Shown piece after piece: positions 46,177 to 56,053 of a DNA stretch of 64,000 nt. Within the stretch, counting starts at the first letter, position 1, and each line of letters begins with the position of its first letter. The notes beneath the pieces are model-generated. The model was not told the DNA's origin. It saw only the letters and a program-made list of their open reading frames with translations, and ran no database searches. The stretch is from Ferrimonas sediminum (GTDB lineage: Bacteria > Pseudomonadota > Gammaproteobacteria > Enterobacterales > Shewanellaceae), in contig NZ_FNEM01000015.1 in the NCBI RefSeq assembly GCF_900100175.1, forward strand, positions 47,134-111,133. The letters run 5' to 3'. The position numbers were made by a program, and so were the translations under genes.

Positions 46177-46770
46177 TTAGCTTTGAAGGAGTTGCCGCTG
46201 AATGAAGGCCCACTGCTCCGAGAATCGGTCGGTGGGCATCAATTTGAATTCACTGCGCACGTACTGGGCGATGCGGCCTTCGGCGTAACTCAGTAGCAGG
46301 TTGGCCAGCATCCCCTCCTCCAGGTAGAAGCCGGAGCTTTCCCGCAGCGCCTTCTCCCGTAAGGCTTGCTTGAGATTGGTCTCAATCTTGGCAAACAGCT
46401 GATTGATGCGTTCGCGCAGACGCTCCTGTTCGCCGATCAGGGCATCGCCGGTCAGCAGGCGGGTGATGCCGGGGTTGCGCTCGGCAAAGGTCAGCAGCAG
46501 CTGCAGAATCAGCTGACAACGCACCATGGTGTCAGTCTCCTCTTCCATGATCAGGTTGATGCGGGACAGCAACGAGTCTTCGATGAACTCGATCAGGCCT
46601 TCAAACATTCGAGCCTTGGAGGGAAAGTGACGATACAGGGCGGCTTCGGACACCCCCACTTCGGCGGCCAGCTTGGCAATGGTAATGCGCTGGCCCGGAG
46701 AGGTTTCCAGCATCCGAGCCAGACATTGGAGTATCTGCTCACGGCGGTTGCTTTTTTGTGTGGTGGTCAT
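46177..46770 (-). CDS. slmA: Nucleoid occlusion factor SlmA
   Basis: A 197-residue TetR-family protein (E. coli SlmA is 198) that binds chromosomal sites and blocks FtsZ ring formation over the nucleoid. The N-terminal helix-turn-helix reads [36 protein letters not shown]. The ATG of [14 protein letters not shown] is chosen; the 48-codon in-frame extension runs through the dut gap and is spurious. It follows dut on the same strand by 16 bases, matching the E. coli coaBC-dut-slmA order. Confidence 0.96.
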   Translation of the reverse strand: MTTTQKSNRREQILQCLARMLETSPGQRITIAKLAAEVGVSEAALYRHFPSKARMFEGLIEFIEDSLLSRINLIMEEETDTMVRCQLILQLLLTFAERNPGITRLLTGDALIGEQERLRERINQLFAKIETNLKQALREKALRESSGFYLEEGMLANLLLSYAEGRIAQYVRSEFKLMPTDRFSEQWAFIQRQLLQS

Positions 46771-46786
46771 GGCCTTGGGTCTTCTG

Positions 46787-47245
46787 TTACTTGGTACCGG
46801 AGTGGCCAAAGCCACCTTCGCCACGCTCACTGGCATCAAAGGAGTCGACCTGGGTGAACGCCGCCTGCACCACTGGCAGGAACACCAGCTGGGCGACGCG
46901 TTCGCCGGGCTCAATCTCCACCGCGGTGTTGCTGCGGTTCCACAGTGAACACATCAGCGGGCCCTGGTAGTCGGAGTCGATCAGCCCCACCAGGTTACCC
47001 AGTACAATCCCTTTCTTATGGCCCATGCCGGAGCGGGGCAGGATGGTGGCGGCCAGGCTGGCATCGCCAATGTGGATGGCAATGCCGGTGGGTACCAGTT
47101 GGCTCTGCCCTGGTTCCAGTACCAGAGGCTGCTCCAGCATGGCGCGCAGATCCATGCCGGCGGAACCCGGAGTGGCGTAGTCCGGCAGAGGCCAGTCGCT
47201 ACCCAGTCTTGAGTCCAGGATTTTCAATTCGATAGGTGTTTTCAT
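46787..47245 (-). CDS. dut: dUTP diphosphatase
   Basis: A 152-residue trimeric dUTPase converting dUTP to dUMP and pyrophosphate. Motifs in order: [10 protein letters not shown] (1), [10 protein letters not shown] (2), [15 protein letters not shown] (3), [12 protein letters not shown] (4) and the C-terminal GGFGHSGT (5). Length is that of the family. It lies between coaBC (nine bases) and slmA on the same strand. Confidence 0.97.
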   Translation of the reverse strand: MKTPIELKILDSRLGSDWPLPDYATPGSAGMDLRAMLEQPLVLEPGQSQLVPTGIAIHIGDASLAATILPRSGMGHKKGIVLGNLVGLIDSDYQGPLMCSLWNRSNTAVEIEPGERVAQLVFLPVVQAAFTQVDSFDASERGEGGFGHSGTK

Positions 47246-47254
47246 GGGTCGCTC

Positions 47255-48466
47255 TTATTGATTCAGTTTGTCGGCGATGGTGAGCAGCAACTGCCGGGCC
47301 TGACTGGCCTTATCGCTGTGGCCCAGGCTCTTGTGGCCGCCCTGCCAGTACAGAGTGAGGGCGTTGCTGTCGGCGTTGAATCCCTGACCGGGCTTGGAGA
47401 CGTCGTTGGCGGCGATCATATCCAGCTGCTTGCGGGCCAGCTTATCCAGCGCGTAGTGTTCCACATCATTGGTTTCGGCAGCAAATCCGACAGTGAATGG
47501 TCGCTTACTGTGGCCGGCTACTGTAGCAAGGATATCCGGGTTACGCACCATCTCAATGGTGAGGGTGTCTTTGCTCTTTTTGATCTTGTTGTCGGCGACG
47601 CTGACCGGCCGGTAATCGGCCACGGCGGCACAGCCGATAAAGATATGCTGTTGATCCACTTCGGCCATGACCGCATCCAGCATCTGCTGCGCCGATTGCA
47701 CGTCGATGCGGGTTACGCCCGCCGGGGTGGCCAGGGATACCGGACCGCTGACCAGGGTTACCTCGGCGCCCAGTTGCCGGGCCTGTTCGGCCAGGGCAAA
47801 GCCCATCTTGCCGGAACTGTGGTTGGACAGGTAACGCACCGGGTCCAGGGCTTCCCGGGTGGGACCGGCGGTGAGCAGCAGTTTCTTGCCCGCCAGTGGC
47901 CTGGGTGCGGCAGCCTCGGTGGCCGCTGCCAGTGACAGGGCAGTGATCTCCTCCGGCTCCGGCATCCTTCCCGGCCCCACTTCGCCACAGGCCTGGTCGC
48001 CGCTGGCCGGCCCCCACTGAGTGACGCCACGGGCCTTGAGAGTGGCCAGGTTGGCCTGAGTGGCCTGCGCCTGGTACATCACCTGGTTCATGGCAGGACA
48101 GATGCGGATGGGGGCTTCGGTGGCCAGACAAACGGCGGTGATCAGCTCATCGGCCATGCCGGCCGCCAGCCGGGCCAGGAAGTTGGCACTGGCGGGGGCG
48201 ATGATTACCTCATCGGCCCAGCGGGCCAGTTCGATGTGGCCCATGCCCTGCTCGGCCGCCGGGTCGAGCAGATCGTGGGCGACCGCATGACCAGACACCG
48301 CCTGCAGTGACATCGGGGTCACAAAGGCTTTGGCGCCGCCACTTAAGACAACGCGGACGTCGGCGCCGGTCTCTTTAAGACGGCGGACGATGATCGGGGC
48401 CTTATAGGCGGCGATACCACCGCTTATCCCCAGCACAATATTTCGGGTGATTTTGCTCATGGCCAT
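47255..48466 (-). CDS. coaBC: Bifunctional PPC decarboxylase / PPC synthetase CoaBC
   Basis: A 403-residue fusion for coenzyme A synthesis. The N-terminal CoaC flavoprotein (NIVLGISGGIAAYKAP, PAMNQVMY, active-site Cys in SGDQACGEVGPGRM) decarboxylates phosphopantothenoylcysteine. The C-terminal CoaB (LLTAGPTREALDPVRYLSNHSSGKMGFALA) joins cysteine to phosphopantothenate. The start is one of two close ATGs (48466 or 48460). The long upstream extension crosses into radC control sequence and is rejected. It is divergent from radC and heads the coaBC-dut-slmA unit. Confidence 0.96.
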   Translation of the reverse strand: MAMSKITRNIVLGISGGIAAYKAPIIVRRLKETGADVRVVLSGGAKAFVTPMSLQAVSGHAVAHDLLDPAAEQGMGHIELARWADEVIIAPASANFLARLAAGMADELITAVCLATEAPIRICPAMNQVMYQAQATQANLATLKARGVTQWGPASGDQACGEVGPGRMPEPEEITALSLAAATEAAAPRPLAGKKLLLTAGPTREALDPVRYLSNHSSGKMGFALAEQARQLGAEVTLVSGPVSLATPAGVTRIDVQSAQQMLDAVMAEVDQQHIFIGCAAVADYRPVSVADNKIKKSKDTLTIEMVRNPDILATVAGHSKRPFTVGFAAETNDVEHYALDKLARKQLDMIAANDVSKPGQGFNADSNALTLYWQGGHKSLGHSDKASQARQLLLTIADKLNQ

Positions 48467-48568
48467 TGGTCGTTTTTCGATAATGGCGCCTAAGATAACA
48501 CAGGTAGTGCATTGGCAATCAATGACCGATGCCACACAGAGCGAGCCGGATCCACAGGGAGGTGCGTC

Positions 48569-49243
48569 ATGGCGATACGGGATTGGCCGGAGACCGAACG
48601 ACCAAGAGAACGTCTTTTGACTCAAGGGGTTGGTGTTTTAAGCGACGCCGAGCTGCTGGCGATTTTTCTTCGAACCGGCATCGCCGGCTGCAGCGCGGTG
48701 GAACTGGCGCGGCAGCTGTTGACCGAGGCGGGAGGGCTGAATCGGTTGTTGGCGATGGATCGCCGCCAGTTCGCCGACATTCGCGGCGTGGGGCCGGCAA
48801 AGTACGCCCAACTTCAGGCGGCGCTGGAGTTGGGGCGCCGCTGCCTGGGGGAGAAAAGTCAGCGGGCCTGCGCCCTTACCAGCCCGGATTCTGCCAGGGA
48901 GTATCTGCAGGTGAGCCTGGGAAATCTGGGCCACGAAGTGTTCGCCATGCTGCTGCTCGACAGTCAGCATCGAGTAGTCAAGCTAACGGAATTATTTCGT
49001 GGTACCATAGACGCCGCTAATGTGTACCCCCGTGAGGTGGTGAAAACGGTTCTGGCTGCCAATGCGGCAGCAGTGATACTCGCTCACAATCACCCCAGTG
49101 GCGTCAGTGAGCCCAGCCAAGCGGATCGTGCCATTACTAAACGGATACAGAATGCCTTGGCACTGATCGATGTATCGGTGCTCGATCACTTGGTCATCGG
49201 CCATGGCGAATGCTGCTCATTCGCACAAAGAGGATGGCTTTAA
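48569..49243 (+). CDS. radC: RadC/YicR-family JAB1 domain protein
   Basis: A 224-residue protein with an N-terminal helix-hairpin-helix ([22 protein letters not shown]) and a C-terminal MPN/JAMM metal site ([16 protein letters not shown]; HxH-x7-S-x2-D). It starts [17 protein letters not shown] with a GGGAGG ribosome site. Despite the name, its role in DNA repair is not supported for E. coli and its substrate is unknown. It lies between coaBC and rpmB as in E. coli. Confidence 0.94.
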   Translation: MAIRDWPETERPRERLLTQGVGVLSDAELLAIFLRTGIAGCSAVELARQLLTEAGGLNRLLAMDRRQFADIRGVGPAKYAQLQAALELGRRCLGEKSQRACALTSPDSAREYLQVSLGNLGHEVFAMLLLDSQHRVVKLTELFRGTIDAANVYPREVVKTVLAANAAAVILAHNHPSGVSEPSQADRAITKRIQNALALIDVSVLDHLVIGHGECCSFAQRGWL

Positions 49244-49254
49244 CATCAGTTTGC

Positions 49255-49283
49255 TTGATCTTTGCTTCTTTATCTTGTATAAA
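49255..49283 (+). promoter_or_regulatory. Sigma-70 promoter of rpmB-rpmG
   Basis: TTGATC (49255-49260) and TATAAA (49278-49283) are separated by 17 bases, good -35 and -10 matches. The site lies about 75 bases before the rpmB start. The -35 begins 12 bases after the radC stop. Confidence 0.72.
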
Positions 49284-49357
49284 ATGCGCCCTTCGTGTGC
49301 CTCGGGCGACGGCCATACGAGGCACAATGATGCTCGAGCAATATTTTGGAGACTGAA

Positions 49358-49594
49358 ATGTCTAAAGTATGTCAAGTTACCGGTAAGCGTCCGGTAACCG
49401 GGAACAACGTATCCCACGCAAAAAACCACACTAAGCGTCGTTTTCTGCCAAACCTGCAAACTCACCGTTTTTGGGTTGAAGATGAAAAGCGTTTCGTGAA
49501 GCTGCGCGTATCCACCAAAGGTATGCGTATCATTGATAAGAAGGGTATCGAAGTGGTTCTGAAAGAACTGCGTGCCCGCGGTGAGAAGGTTTAA
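49358..49594 (+). CDS. rpmB: Ribosomal protein bL28
   Basis: A 78-residue large-subunit protein starting [20 protein letters not shown]. It contains NTHRFW-like [20 protein letters not shown] and the typical end [16 protein letters not shown] ribosome site is upstream; a start four codons earlier in frame is rejected. The single Cys pattern is the zinc-free form. It is followed by rpmG after 11 bases. Confidence 0.98.
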   Translation: MSKVCQVTGKRPVTGNNVSHAKNHTKRRFLPNLQTHRFWVEDEKRFVKLRVSTKGMRIIDKKGIEVVLKELRARGEKV

Positions 49595-49605
49595 GGAGAT
49601 AAATC

Positions 49606-49776
49606 ATGGCAGCTAAAGGTGGTCGTGAGAAGATCCGTCTGGTATCCACTGCTGGTACCGGTCACTTCTATACTACAGACAAGAACAAGCGCAATATGCC
49701 TGAAAAGTTCGAAATCAAAAAATTCGATCCTAAGGCTCGTAAGCACGTTCTGTACAAAGAAGCCAAAATCAAGTAA
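49606..49776 (+). CDS. rpmG: Ribosomal protein bL33
   Basis: A 56-residue protein, too short for common length cut-offs. It reads [20 protein letters not shown] and then [20 protein letters not shown], ending KEAKIK. An AAGGAGA ribosome site precedes the ATG. It has no cysteines, so it is the zinc-independent form. It is cotranscribed with rpmB and followed by a strong terminator. Confidence 0.97.
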   Translation: MAAKGGREKIRLVSTAGTGHFYTTDKNKRNMPEKFEIKKFDPKARKHVLYKEAKIK

Positions 49777-49798
49777 TTGATTCTGGACTCTTGAAAAG

Positions 49799-49821
49799 CC
49801 CGGCTTCGGCCGGGTTTTTTT
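49799..49821 (+). terminator. Rho-independent terminator of rpmB-rpmG
   Basis: CCCGGC / GCCGGG with a TTCG tetraloop and a seven-T run, 22 bases after the rpmG stop. Confidence 0.92.
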
Positions 49822-49876
49822 ATGGGCGATAAAAAACTACAATTTCAGAATAACTTAACTGAAGTTGAGCGTGCTT

Positions 49877-50329
49877 ATGGCGAAACGTCGCACCTGGAAC
49901 AACGTGCTGATTCTGGCGCTGTCCCTGTTTGGCATGTTGATGCTGTACGTCAGCAACCTGATCAGTCCCAACAGCAGCAGCTACCCGCTGCTGCCGGAAG
50001 GGGCTGGCATTGAGGCTCTGGTGATGCAGGAGCTGGTGGTGCGCCGCGATGGCGGTCACTGGCGCTCGGTCCCGGCAGTGGATGACGCTCAGCTGCAGGC
50101 GCTGATGGCCCACTGGCGGGAGGCCAGGTTGCTGCCCGTCGCCGAACCGGTTCCGGCACCGATGCAGCCGGTGCAGGTGGATCTGTACCTGGATGACGGC
50201 TCGGCGCCGATCACCGTGCTGATCTACCCCCGCTACGGCTACCTGAAGCTGCTGGGGCAGCCGCAGTGGTGGAAGCTGCTGTCGGCCGAAGGCGCTCAAC
50301 TGTTAAACCGGGAAGGAAAGGATGCCTGA
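49877..50329 (+). CDS. Hypothetical single-pass membrane protein before mutM
   Basis: A 150-residue protein starting [15 protein letters not shown]. One N-terminal transmembrane helix ([20 protein letters not shown]) is followed by a domain of about 110 residues with a beta-rich end ([32 protein letters not shown]). No family was recognised. It overlaps the mutM start by eight bases in another frame, so the two are translationally coupled and probably cotranscribed. A few codons upstream is an alternative in-frame start without better support. Confidence 0.72.
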   Translation: MAKRRTWNNVLILALSLFGMLMLYVSNLISPNSSSYPLLPEGAGIEALVMQELVVRRDGGHWRSVPAVDDAQLQALMAHWREARLLPVAEPVPAPMQPVQVDLYLDDGSAPITVLIYPRYGYLKLLGQPQWWKLLSAEGAQLLNREGKDA

Positions 50330-51134
50330 GTTACCGGAAGTGGAAGTGACCTGCCAGGGAATCCGTCCCCACCTGCAGGGGCAAAGGGTCACCGAGGTGG
50401 TGGTGAGGCAGCCGCAGCTGCGTTGGCCCATCGAGCCGGAGATTCTGCAGATGCAGGGACAGACGATCACCGGCGTGCGGCGGCGGGCGAAGTATCTGCT
50501 GCTGGAAACCGACATCGGCGTGTTGATTCTGCACCTGGGCATGTCCGGCAGCCTACGGGTGCTGGATCCGGCGCCAGCGCCGGAAAAGCACGACCACCTG
50601 GATCTGGTGCTGGGCAGCGGGGCGGTACTTCGGCTCAACGACCCGAGGCGCTTTGGGGCCGCCATCTGGTGGACCCACCCCTTACTCGAGCATCCGCTGC
50701 TGGCCAAATTGGGCCCTGAGCCGCTCACCAGCGCCTTCAATGCCGATTACCTGATGTCTCAGCTTAAAGGCAAGAAGAAAGCCGTTAAACTGGCGTTGAT
50801 GGACAATCAGGTGGTGGTCGGTGTGGGCAACATCTACGCCAACGAGGCGTTGTTCAGTGCCGGCATTGATCCCCGTCGTCCGGCCGGCACCCTGAACCGA
50901 GCCCGGGTATCGCAGTTGGTGGATGAGGTGAAGACCGTGTTGGCCCGGGCCATCAAACAGGGGGGAACCACCCTCAAGGATTTTACCCAGGCTGACGGCA
51001 AACCGGGGTACTTTGCCCAGCAACTGCTGGTGTATGGCCGTGGTGGCGAGGCGTGTCCGCTGTGTCAGCGGATCCTGACCGAGGTGAAGCTGGGGCAGCG
51101 GGCAACGGTATTTTGTGACCGCTGCCAGCGCTGA
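50322..51134 (+). CDS. mutM: Formamidopyrimidine-DNA glycosylase
   Basis: A 270-residue base-excision repair enzyme that removes 8-oxoguanine and formamidopyrimidines and cleaves the strand (AP lyase). It begins with the catalytic MPELPEVEV (Pro2 nucleophile, Glu3 and Glu6). The H2TH domain ([19 protein letters not shown]) and the C-terminal zinc finger ([25 protein letters not shown]) are complete. It lies before the convergent coaD gene, with only six bases between stops. Confidence 0.97.
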   Translation: MPELPEVEVTCQGIRPHLQGQRVTEVVVRQPQLRWPIEPEILQMQGQTITGVRRRAKYLLLETDIGVLILHLGMSGSLRVLDPAPAPEKHDHLDLVLGSGAVLRLNDPRRFGAAIWWTHPLLEHPLLAKLGPEPLTSAFNADYLMSQLKGKKKAVKLALMDNQVVVGVGNIYANEALFSAGIDPRRPAGTLNRARVSQLVDEVKTVLARAIKQGGTTLKDFTQADGKPGYFAQQLLVYGRGGEACPLCQRILTEVKLGQRATVFCDRCQR

Positions 51135-51140
51135 ACTCGT

Positions 51141-51868
<728 letters not shown>

Positions 51869-53263
51869 ATGAAAAATGTGGTCATTTTTGGCGCATCCAG
51901 CGGCGGTAAGATCGTTGCCGATGCCTTGTTGCGCCAACCAGAACGCTATCAGCTGAAGTATTTCCTGGATAATGACGCGTCCCGCTGGGGTCAGCAGTTG
52001 CTGGGCATCACCATTGCCGGTGGCATGGATGAGCTGGCCACCCTGGCCAAGGCGGAGCCCATTGACAAGGTGATCGTGGCCATCTCCAGCATCGGTGAGG
52101 ACGACCTGGCGGTGATCTCCGATACCTGCCGTCAGTGGGACATTGAACTCAGAATCATTCCCCAGGCCCTGGATATCGTGTTTGAGGATCCGATTCTCAA
52201 TCAGATGCGCGAAGTCAGCGTGGCCGATCTGCTTGGGCGCCATGAGGTCAGTCTGGCGGATGATCTGGTGTCGGCGGAGATTCAGGGGCAGACCGTGTTG
52301 GTGACCGGCGCGGCCGGCTCCATCGGCAGCGAGGTGGTGCGGCAGGTAGCGAAATTTGCCCCCGCCAGAATCATCGGCCTGGATGTGAATGAAAACGACC
52401 TGTATCTGTTGGAACTGTTTGTCGGCCGCCACTTTCCGGAGATCGTGTTTTCGTCGGTGATCTGCTCGATTCAGGATCGCACCGAGCTGGAACGGGAGTT
52501 GACCGGCCAAGGCATCGATGTGGTGTTCCACTGCGCCGCCCATAAGCATGTGCCGTTGATGGAGCGCTCGCCGGTTCAGGCGGTAAAGAACAACGTCTTG
52601 GGAACCCTCAATGTGGCCCAGGTTGCGGATGAGCTGGCCATCGGCCGCTTTGTACTGATCTCTACCGATAAGGCAGTGAACCCCACCAACGTCATGGGGG
52701 CCTCGAAGCGGGTGGCCGAACTGATTGTGCTGGAGATGAACCGTCGCTCCGATACTCGCTTTATGGCGGTGCGATTCGGCAATGTGCTGGGATCTGCCGG
52801 CAGCGTGATTCCCATCTTCAAGGAGCTGTTGAAAGAGGGGCGGGATCTGACCATTACCGATGAGCGCATGACCCGCTACTTTATGACCATTCCCGAGGCG
52901 GCCCGGCTGGTGATCGAGTCCGGGGTTCAGGGGCAGGGTGGCGAGCTGTTTGTGCTGGAGATGGGCGAGCCGGTGGAGATTCTGACCCTGGCCCGCAAGA
53001 TGATCGAGTTGTCACGGGCCCAGTCCGATATCAAAATCATCGGCCTTCGTCCCGGAGAGAAGCTGTACGAAGAGCTGTTCTACGACATGGACAGCGTTAT
53101 CCCCACCGACAACCGCAAGATTCTGCTGTCCACCGCCGAGGCGGATCAGCAGCTGGATCTGGCGCAGCTGCGCCAGGAGATTGAGGCGGTCATCGCCGAC
53201 GCCAGCGGCAGCCGGTCCTTCCTCGGTCGCTACGTGGCCAGTTTCAGCGGAGCACAGGCATGA
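51869..53263 (+). CDS. CapD/LegB-like nucleotide-sugar 4,6-dehydratase (soluble)
   Basis: A 464-residue protein with two Rossmann parts. Residues 1-130 are a CoA-binding-like N-domain (NVVIFGASSGGKIVADALL); residues about 140-460 are the extended SDR catalytic domain (VLVTGAAGSIGSEVVRQV, FHCAAHKHVPLME, STDKAVNPTNVMGASKR). Met stands where classical SDRs have Tyr (MGASK), as in the FlaA1/CapD/WbpM C6-dehydratase group. It lacks the four membrane helices of WbpM and PglF, so it is cytosolic. The likely substrate is UDP-GlcNAc or GDP-GlcNAc, giving the 4-keto-6-deoxy intermediate for the downstream aminotransferase. Confidence 0.86.
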   Translation: MKNVVIFGASSGGKIVADALLRQPERYQLKYFLDNDASRWGQQLLGITIAGGMDELATLAKAEPIDKVIVAISSIGEDDLAVISDTCRQWDIELRIIPQALDIVFEDPILNQMREVSVADLLGRHEVSLADDLVSAEIQGQTVLVTGAAGSIGSEVVRQVAKFAPARIIGLDVNENDLYLLELFVGRHFPEIVFSSVICSIQDRTELERELTGQGIDVVFHCAAHKHVPLMERSPVQAVKNNVLGTLNVAQVADELAIGRFVLISTDKAVNPTNVMGASKRVAELIVLEMNRRSDTRFMAVRFGNVLGSAGSVIPIFKELLKEGRDLTITDERMTRYFMTIPEAARLVIESGVQGQGGELFVLEMGEPVEILTLARKMIELSRAQSDIKIIGLRPGEKLYEELFYDMDSVIPTDNRKILLSTAEADQQLDLAQLRQEIEAVIADASGSRSFLGRYVASFSGAQA

Positions 53264-54120
53264 ACACCCTGGTGGTGACCCACGTTTACCAGCAGGCCAA
53301 GCCGTACCTGGCGGAGCTGTTTGCCTCTATCCAGGCTCAAACCGATCAGGAGTTCGACTGCCTGGCGTTCAACTATGGCCTGGATGCGCCGCTGGCGGAG
53401 TTCGGCTTTGTTGGCACGGAAGTGGCTAATGACCACAATCTGGGCATTCCGGATGCCCGCGACTGGGCTCTGCGTTATGCCCTCGAACAGGGGTATGATC
53501 TGGCGATCTTTATCGATGCCGATGACGTGATGGCCGCCGACAGGGTCGCCCGCACCAAGGCGGCTTTCAGCGACGAGTTTGGTTTTTACTACACCGGCCT
53601 CAACCTGCTGTCGGATCGCCAGCGAGATTTTTTTGAGGGGCAGCAGCCGTCCCAGGTCACGTCGGTCGATGCGGTGATGGCACATAACTTTGTCGGCCTG
53701 TCTCACTTCGCCATCAATGTGAAGGCCGCCGCGGCGGTGATTGAGACCATGACCTGTCCGCTGGACGTCATCGCCTACGATTGGTTTCTGACCTCGGCGC
53801 TGCTGCTCAATGGCCTCAAGGGTAAGCGGGTGGACAGTATCACCTATTACCGCATCTACGAACAGAACACCGCCGGTTTTACCAACAGCCTGACCCCGGA
53901 GAAGCTGAAACGCACCATCAGCGTTAAGGCGATTCACTACCGGGTCATGGCGGAGTATTGCCGGGCCCATGGCTTCAGTGCCATGCTTACTGCTTACGCC
54001 GACAAACGGCACCACTATCAAGGGCTACTGGCGCAGGTTGAGGTGGAAACCCCGGCTCAGACGCGCCAGAGACTCACGACTATCCACCCCGCCAATGCCT
54101 ATTGGTGGAGCGCAATTTAG
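53260..54120 (+). CDS. GT-A-type glycosyltransferase (GT2-like)
   Basis: A 286-residue protein with a GT-A fold N-terminus (NTLVVTHVYQQAKPYLAELFASIQAQT) and a DxD-like metal motif in IFIDADDVMAADRV. The VYQQAKPYLAELF opening and the central NFVGLSHFAINV segment are unlike common GT2 enzymes, so the family call is tentative. It overlaps the dehydratase stop by four bases and is followed eight bases later by a NeuB-family synthase. It is probably a transferase or a sugar-pathway protein for the same glycan; donor and acceptor are unknown. Confidence 0.65.
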   Translation: MNTLVVTHVYQQAKPYLAELFASIQAQTDQEFDCLAFNYGLDAPLAEFGFVGTEVANDHNLGIPDARDWALRYALEQGYDLAIFIDADDVMAADRVARTKAAFSDEFGFYYTGLNLLSDRQRDFFEGQQPSQVTSVDAVMAHNFVGLSHFAINVKAAAAVIETMTCPLDVIAYDWFLTSALLLNGLKGKRVDSITYYRIYEQNTAGFTNSLTPEKLKRTISVKAIHYRVMAEYCRAHGFSAMLTAYADKRHHYQGLLAQVEVETPAQTRQRLTTIHPANAYWWSAI

Positions 54121-54128
54121 GAGCTGTA

Positions 54129-55190
54129 ATGAACAGTAAAGTTATCAAGCTGGGCGATCGTGAGATCAGTAACTTTGGTCGCCCCTACGTGATTGCCGAG
54201 ATCGGTGCCAACCACAATGGTGACATGGCGCTGGCAAAGTCGATGATCGACTCCGCCGTCGACAACGGTGCCGACGCGGTGAAGTTCCAGTCCTGGAGCA
54301 ACACCTCGCTGATCGCCAAAGAGGAGTATGATCGCAATCAGAGCTATGACGATTGTAAGAAGAAGCACTTTGGCTCCCTGTTTGAGATGGTGGACAAATA
54401 CGCCCTGAGCACCGAGGACCACCACGAGCTGAAGCGCTACTGCGATGAGAAAGGGGTGGCGTTCTGCTCCACACCATTCTCTGAAACGGAAGCGGATCTG
54501 TTGGAGTCGCTGGGGGTGCCGTTCTTCAAGATCGCCTCCATGGACATCACCAACTTGCGCCTGCTCAAGCACGTGGCGGCGAAAGGCCTGCCGGTGATCA
54601 TCTCGACCGGCATGTCCACCATGGCCGAGATCGATAACGCCGTGGCGGCCATCGAGTCTACCGGCAACCACCAGATCGTGATTCTGCACTGCATCTCCAT
54701 CTATCCGCCGGCGATGGAAGACGTCAACCTGGCTAACATCAGCATGCTGATGCAGGCCTACGACTACCCCATCGGTTTCTCCGATCACTCCATCGGCAGC
54801 GCCCTGCCACTGGCGTCGGTGGCGCTGGGTTCCTGCCTGATCGAAAAGCACTACACCACCGACAAGGATCTGCCTGGCTGGGATCACGCTATCTCCGCCG
54901 ATCCGGCCGAGTTGAAGGTGATCTGTGACGAGTCCCGTAACATTCAGATCGCCATGGGCAGCACCAAGCGGGTGGTGTCTGATGCCGAGTTGGCCAAGAA
55001 AGACAAATTCCGCCGCAGCGTGGTGCTGACCCGGGATCTTCAGCCAGGCCATGTGCTGCAGGCCAGCGACTTTACCTTCAAGCGTCCGGGAACCGGCATC
55101 CCTCCGGAGATGGAGATGCAGGTGATCGGCCGCACCATGAAGGTGGCCAAGGGTGAAGACGAGCTGCTTGGCTGGGATGACCTGGGCTAA
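54129..55190 (+). CDS. NeuB-family nonulosonate synthase (first copy)
   Basis: A 353-residue protein of the NeuB/LegI/PseI family, which condenses phosphoenolpyruvate with a hexosamine aldehyde to form a nine-carbon acid. The TIM barrel (YVIAEIGANHNGDMALAKSMID, VKFQSW) carries both metal His residues (GFSDHSIG and IEKHYTTDKDLPGWDHAIS). The C-terminal SAF (antifreeze-like) domain is complete (RRSVVLTRDLQPGHVLQASDFTFKRPGTG). The ATG with a GGAG site is chosen over a start nine codons upstream. It is probably the catalytic synthase of the operon. Confidence 0.88.
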   Translation: MNSKVIKLGDREISNFGRPYVIAEIGANHNGDMALAKSMIDSAVDNGADAVKFQSWSNTSLIAKEEYDRNQSYDDCKKKHFGSLFEMVDKYALSTEDHHELKRYCDEKGVAFCSTPFSETEADLLESLGVPFFKIASMDITNLRLLKHVAAKGLPVIISTGMSTMAEIDNAVAAIESTGNHQIVILHCISIYPPAMEDVNLANISMLMQAYDYPIGFSDHSIGSALPLASVALGSCLIEKHYTTDKDLPGWDHAISADPAELKVICDESRNIQIAMGSTKRVVSDAELAKKDKFRRSVVLTRDLQPGHVLQASDFTFKRPGTGIPPEMEMQVIGRTMKVAKGEDELLGWDDLG

Positions 55191-55205
55191 GTAAACCGAC
55201 AACAG

Positions 55206-55230
55206 TAAAGGGCGCCGTCGGCGCCCTTTA
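55206..55230 (+). other. In-operon hairpin before the cytidylyltransferase gene
   Basis: A perfect 11-bp stem TAAAGGGCGCC / GGCGCCCTTTA with a GTC loop ends one base into the AGGA ribosome site (55230-55233) of the next gene. There is no T run. It may limit translation or stabilise the processed mRNA. Confidence 0.65.
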
Positions 55231-55243
55231 GGAAACTAACTGC

Positions 55244-56053
55244 ATGAAAACCGTAGCCTGTATTATTGCCCGCACCACCTCCAGCCGTTTGCCGCTGAAA
55301 GTGCTGCGCAGTTTCGATTCCGAGCGTCGTGTGTCGATGCTGGACATCATCAGCACCAGTTTGAAAAAAGCCCGCCGGGTCGACGACATCTTTCTGTGTA
55401 CCTCCAGCGAAAGCTGTGACGACATCATGGAAGACGTGGCCGAAAAAAATGGCATCAAGCTCTACCGGGGGGCTGCCACCGCGGTGATCGAGCGGATGCT
55501 GGCTGTGGCCGAGCAGACTCAGGCGGACTACGTCATTCGGGTCACCGGTGACAACGTGTTTACCGCCGGTGACATGCTGGATGAGCAAATCGCCCAGTGC
55601 TACGAGCAGCAACTGGATTACTGCCGGGTGGTGAACGTGCCGCTGGGGATCACTGCCGAGGTGATCAAGGTGACGGCGCTGAAGGACATCTACGCCAAGA
55701 TCGACCCTGAGGTCAGCGAATATCTGATGCTGTTTGCCTTTGACCCGGCCTGTTACCGCTGTGGTGTGCTCAAGGTGGAGAAGGATTACAGCCACTTCAG
55801 CCTGACGGTGGATACCCCTGCGGATCTGGCCGTTGGCCGGGCGCTGCTGCGGGAGCTGGGAGACCGGGCCGATGCCGTGTCCCTGGCCGGGGTGCTGCGT
55901 ATGCTGGATCAGAAACCTGATACCTTCAAGGCGATCCCCATGGACACCAACATCAAGTTGCCCTACGGCAAGAACGTCGATTTCGCTGCCTTCCTGGCTG
56001 ATCAGCAGCGACGCATCGATGCCTGCCACGTGGTGAAAGAGGTGCAGTTATGA
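55244..56053 (+). CDS. SpsF/NeuA-like cytidylyltransferase
   Basis: A 269-residue nucleotidyltransferase of the CTP_transf_3 (SpsF/KdsB/NeuA) group. The N-terminus ACIIARTTSSRLPLKVL corresponds to the nucleotide-binding loop. Further family segments are DIFLCTSSE, YRGAATAVIERMLAVAEQ and VIRVTGDNVFTAGDML (metal Asp), and the C-terminal LTVDTPADL. It probably activates the nonulosonic acid as a CMP-sugar. It is preceded by an in-operon hairpin and overlaps the second NeuB gene by four bases. Confidence 0.82.
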   Translation: MKTVACIIARTTSSRLPLKVLRSFDSERRVSMLDIISTSLKKARRVDDIFLCTSSESCDDIMEDVAEKNGIKLYRGAATAVIERMLAVAEQTQADYVIRVTGDNVFTAGDMLDEQIAQCYEQQLDYCRVVNVPLGITAEVIKVTALKDIYAKIDPEVSEYLMLFAFDPACYRCGVLKVEKDYSHFSLTVDTPADLAVGRALLRELGDRADAVSLAGVLRMLDQKPDTFKAIPMDTNIKLPYGKNVDFAAFLADQQRRIDACHVVKEVQL

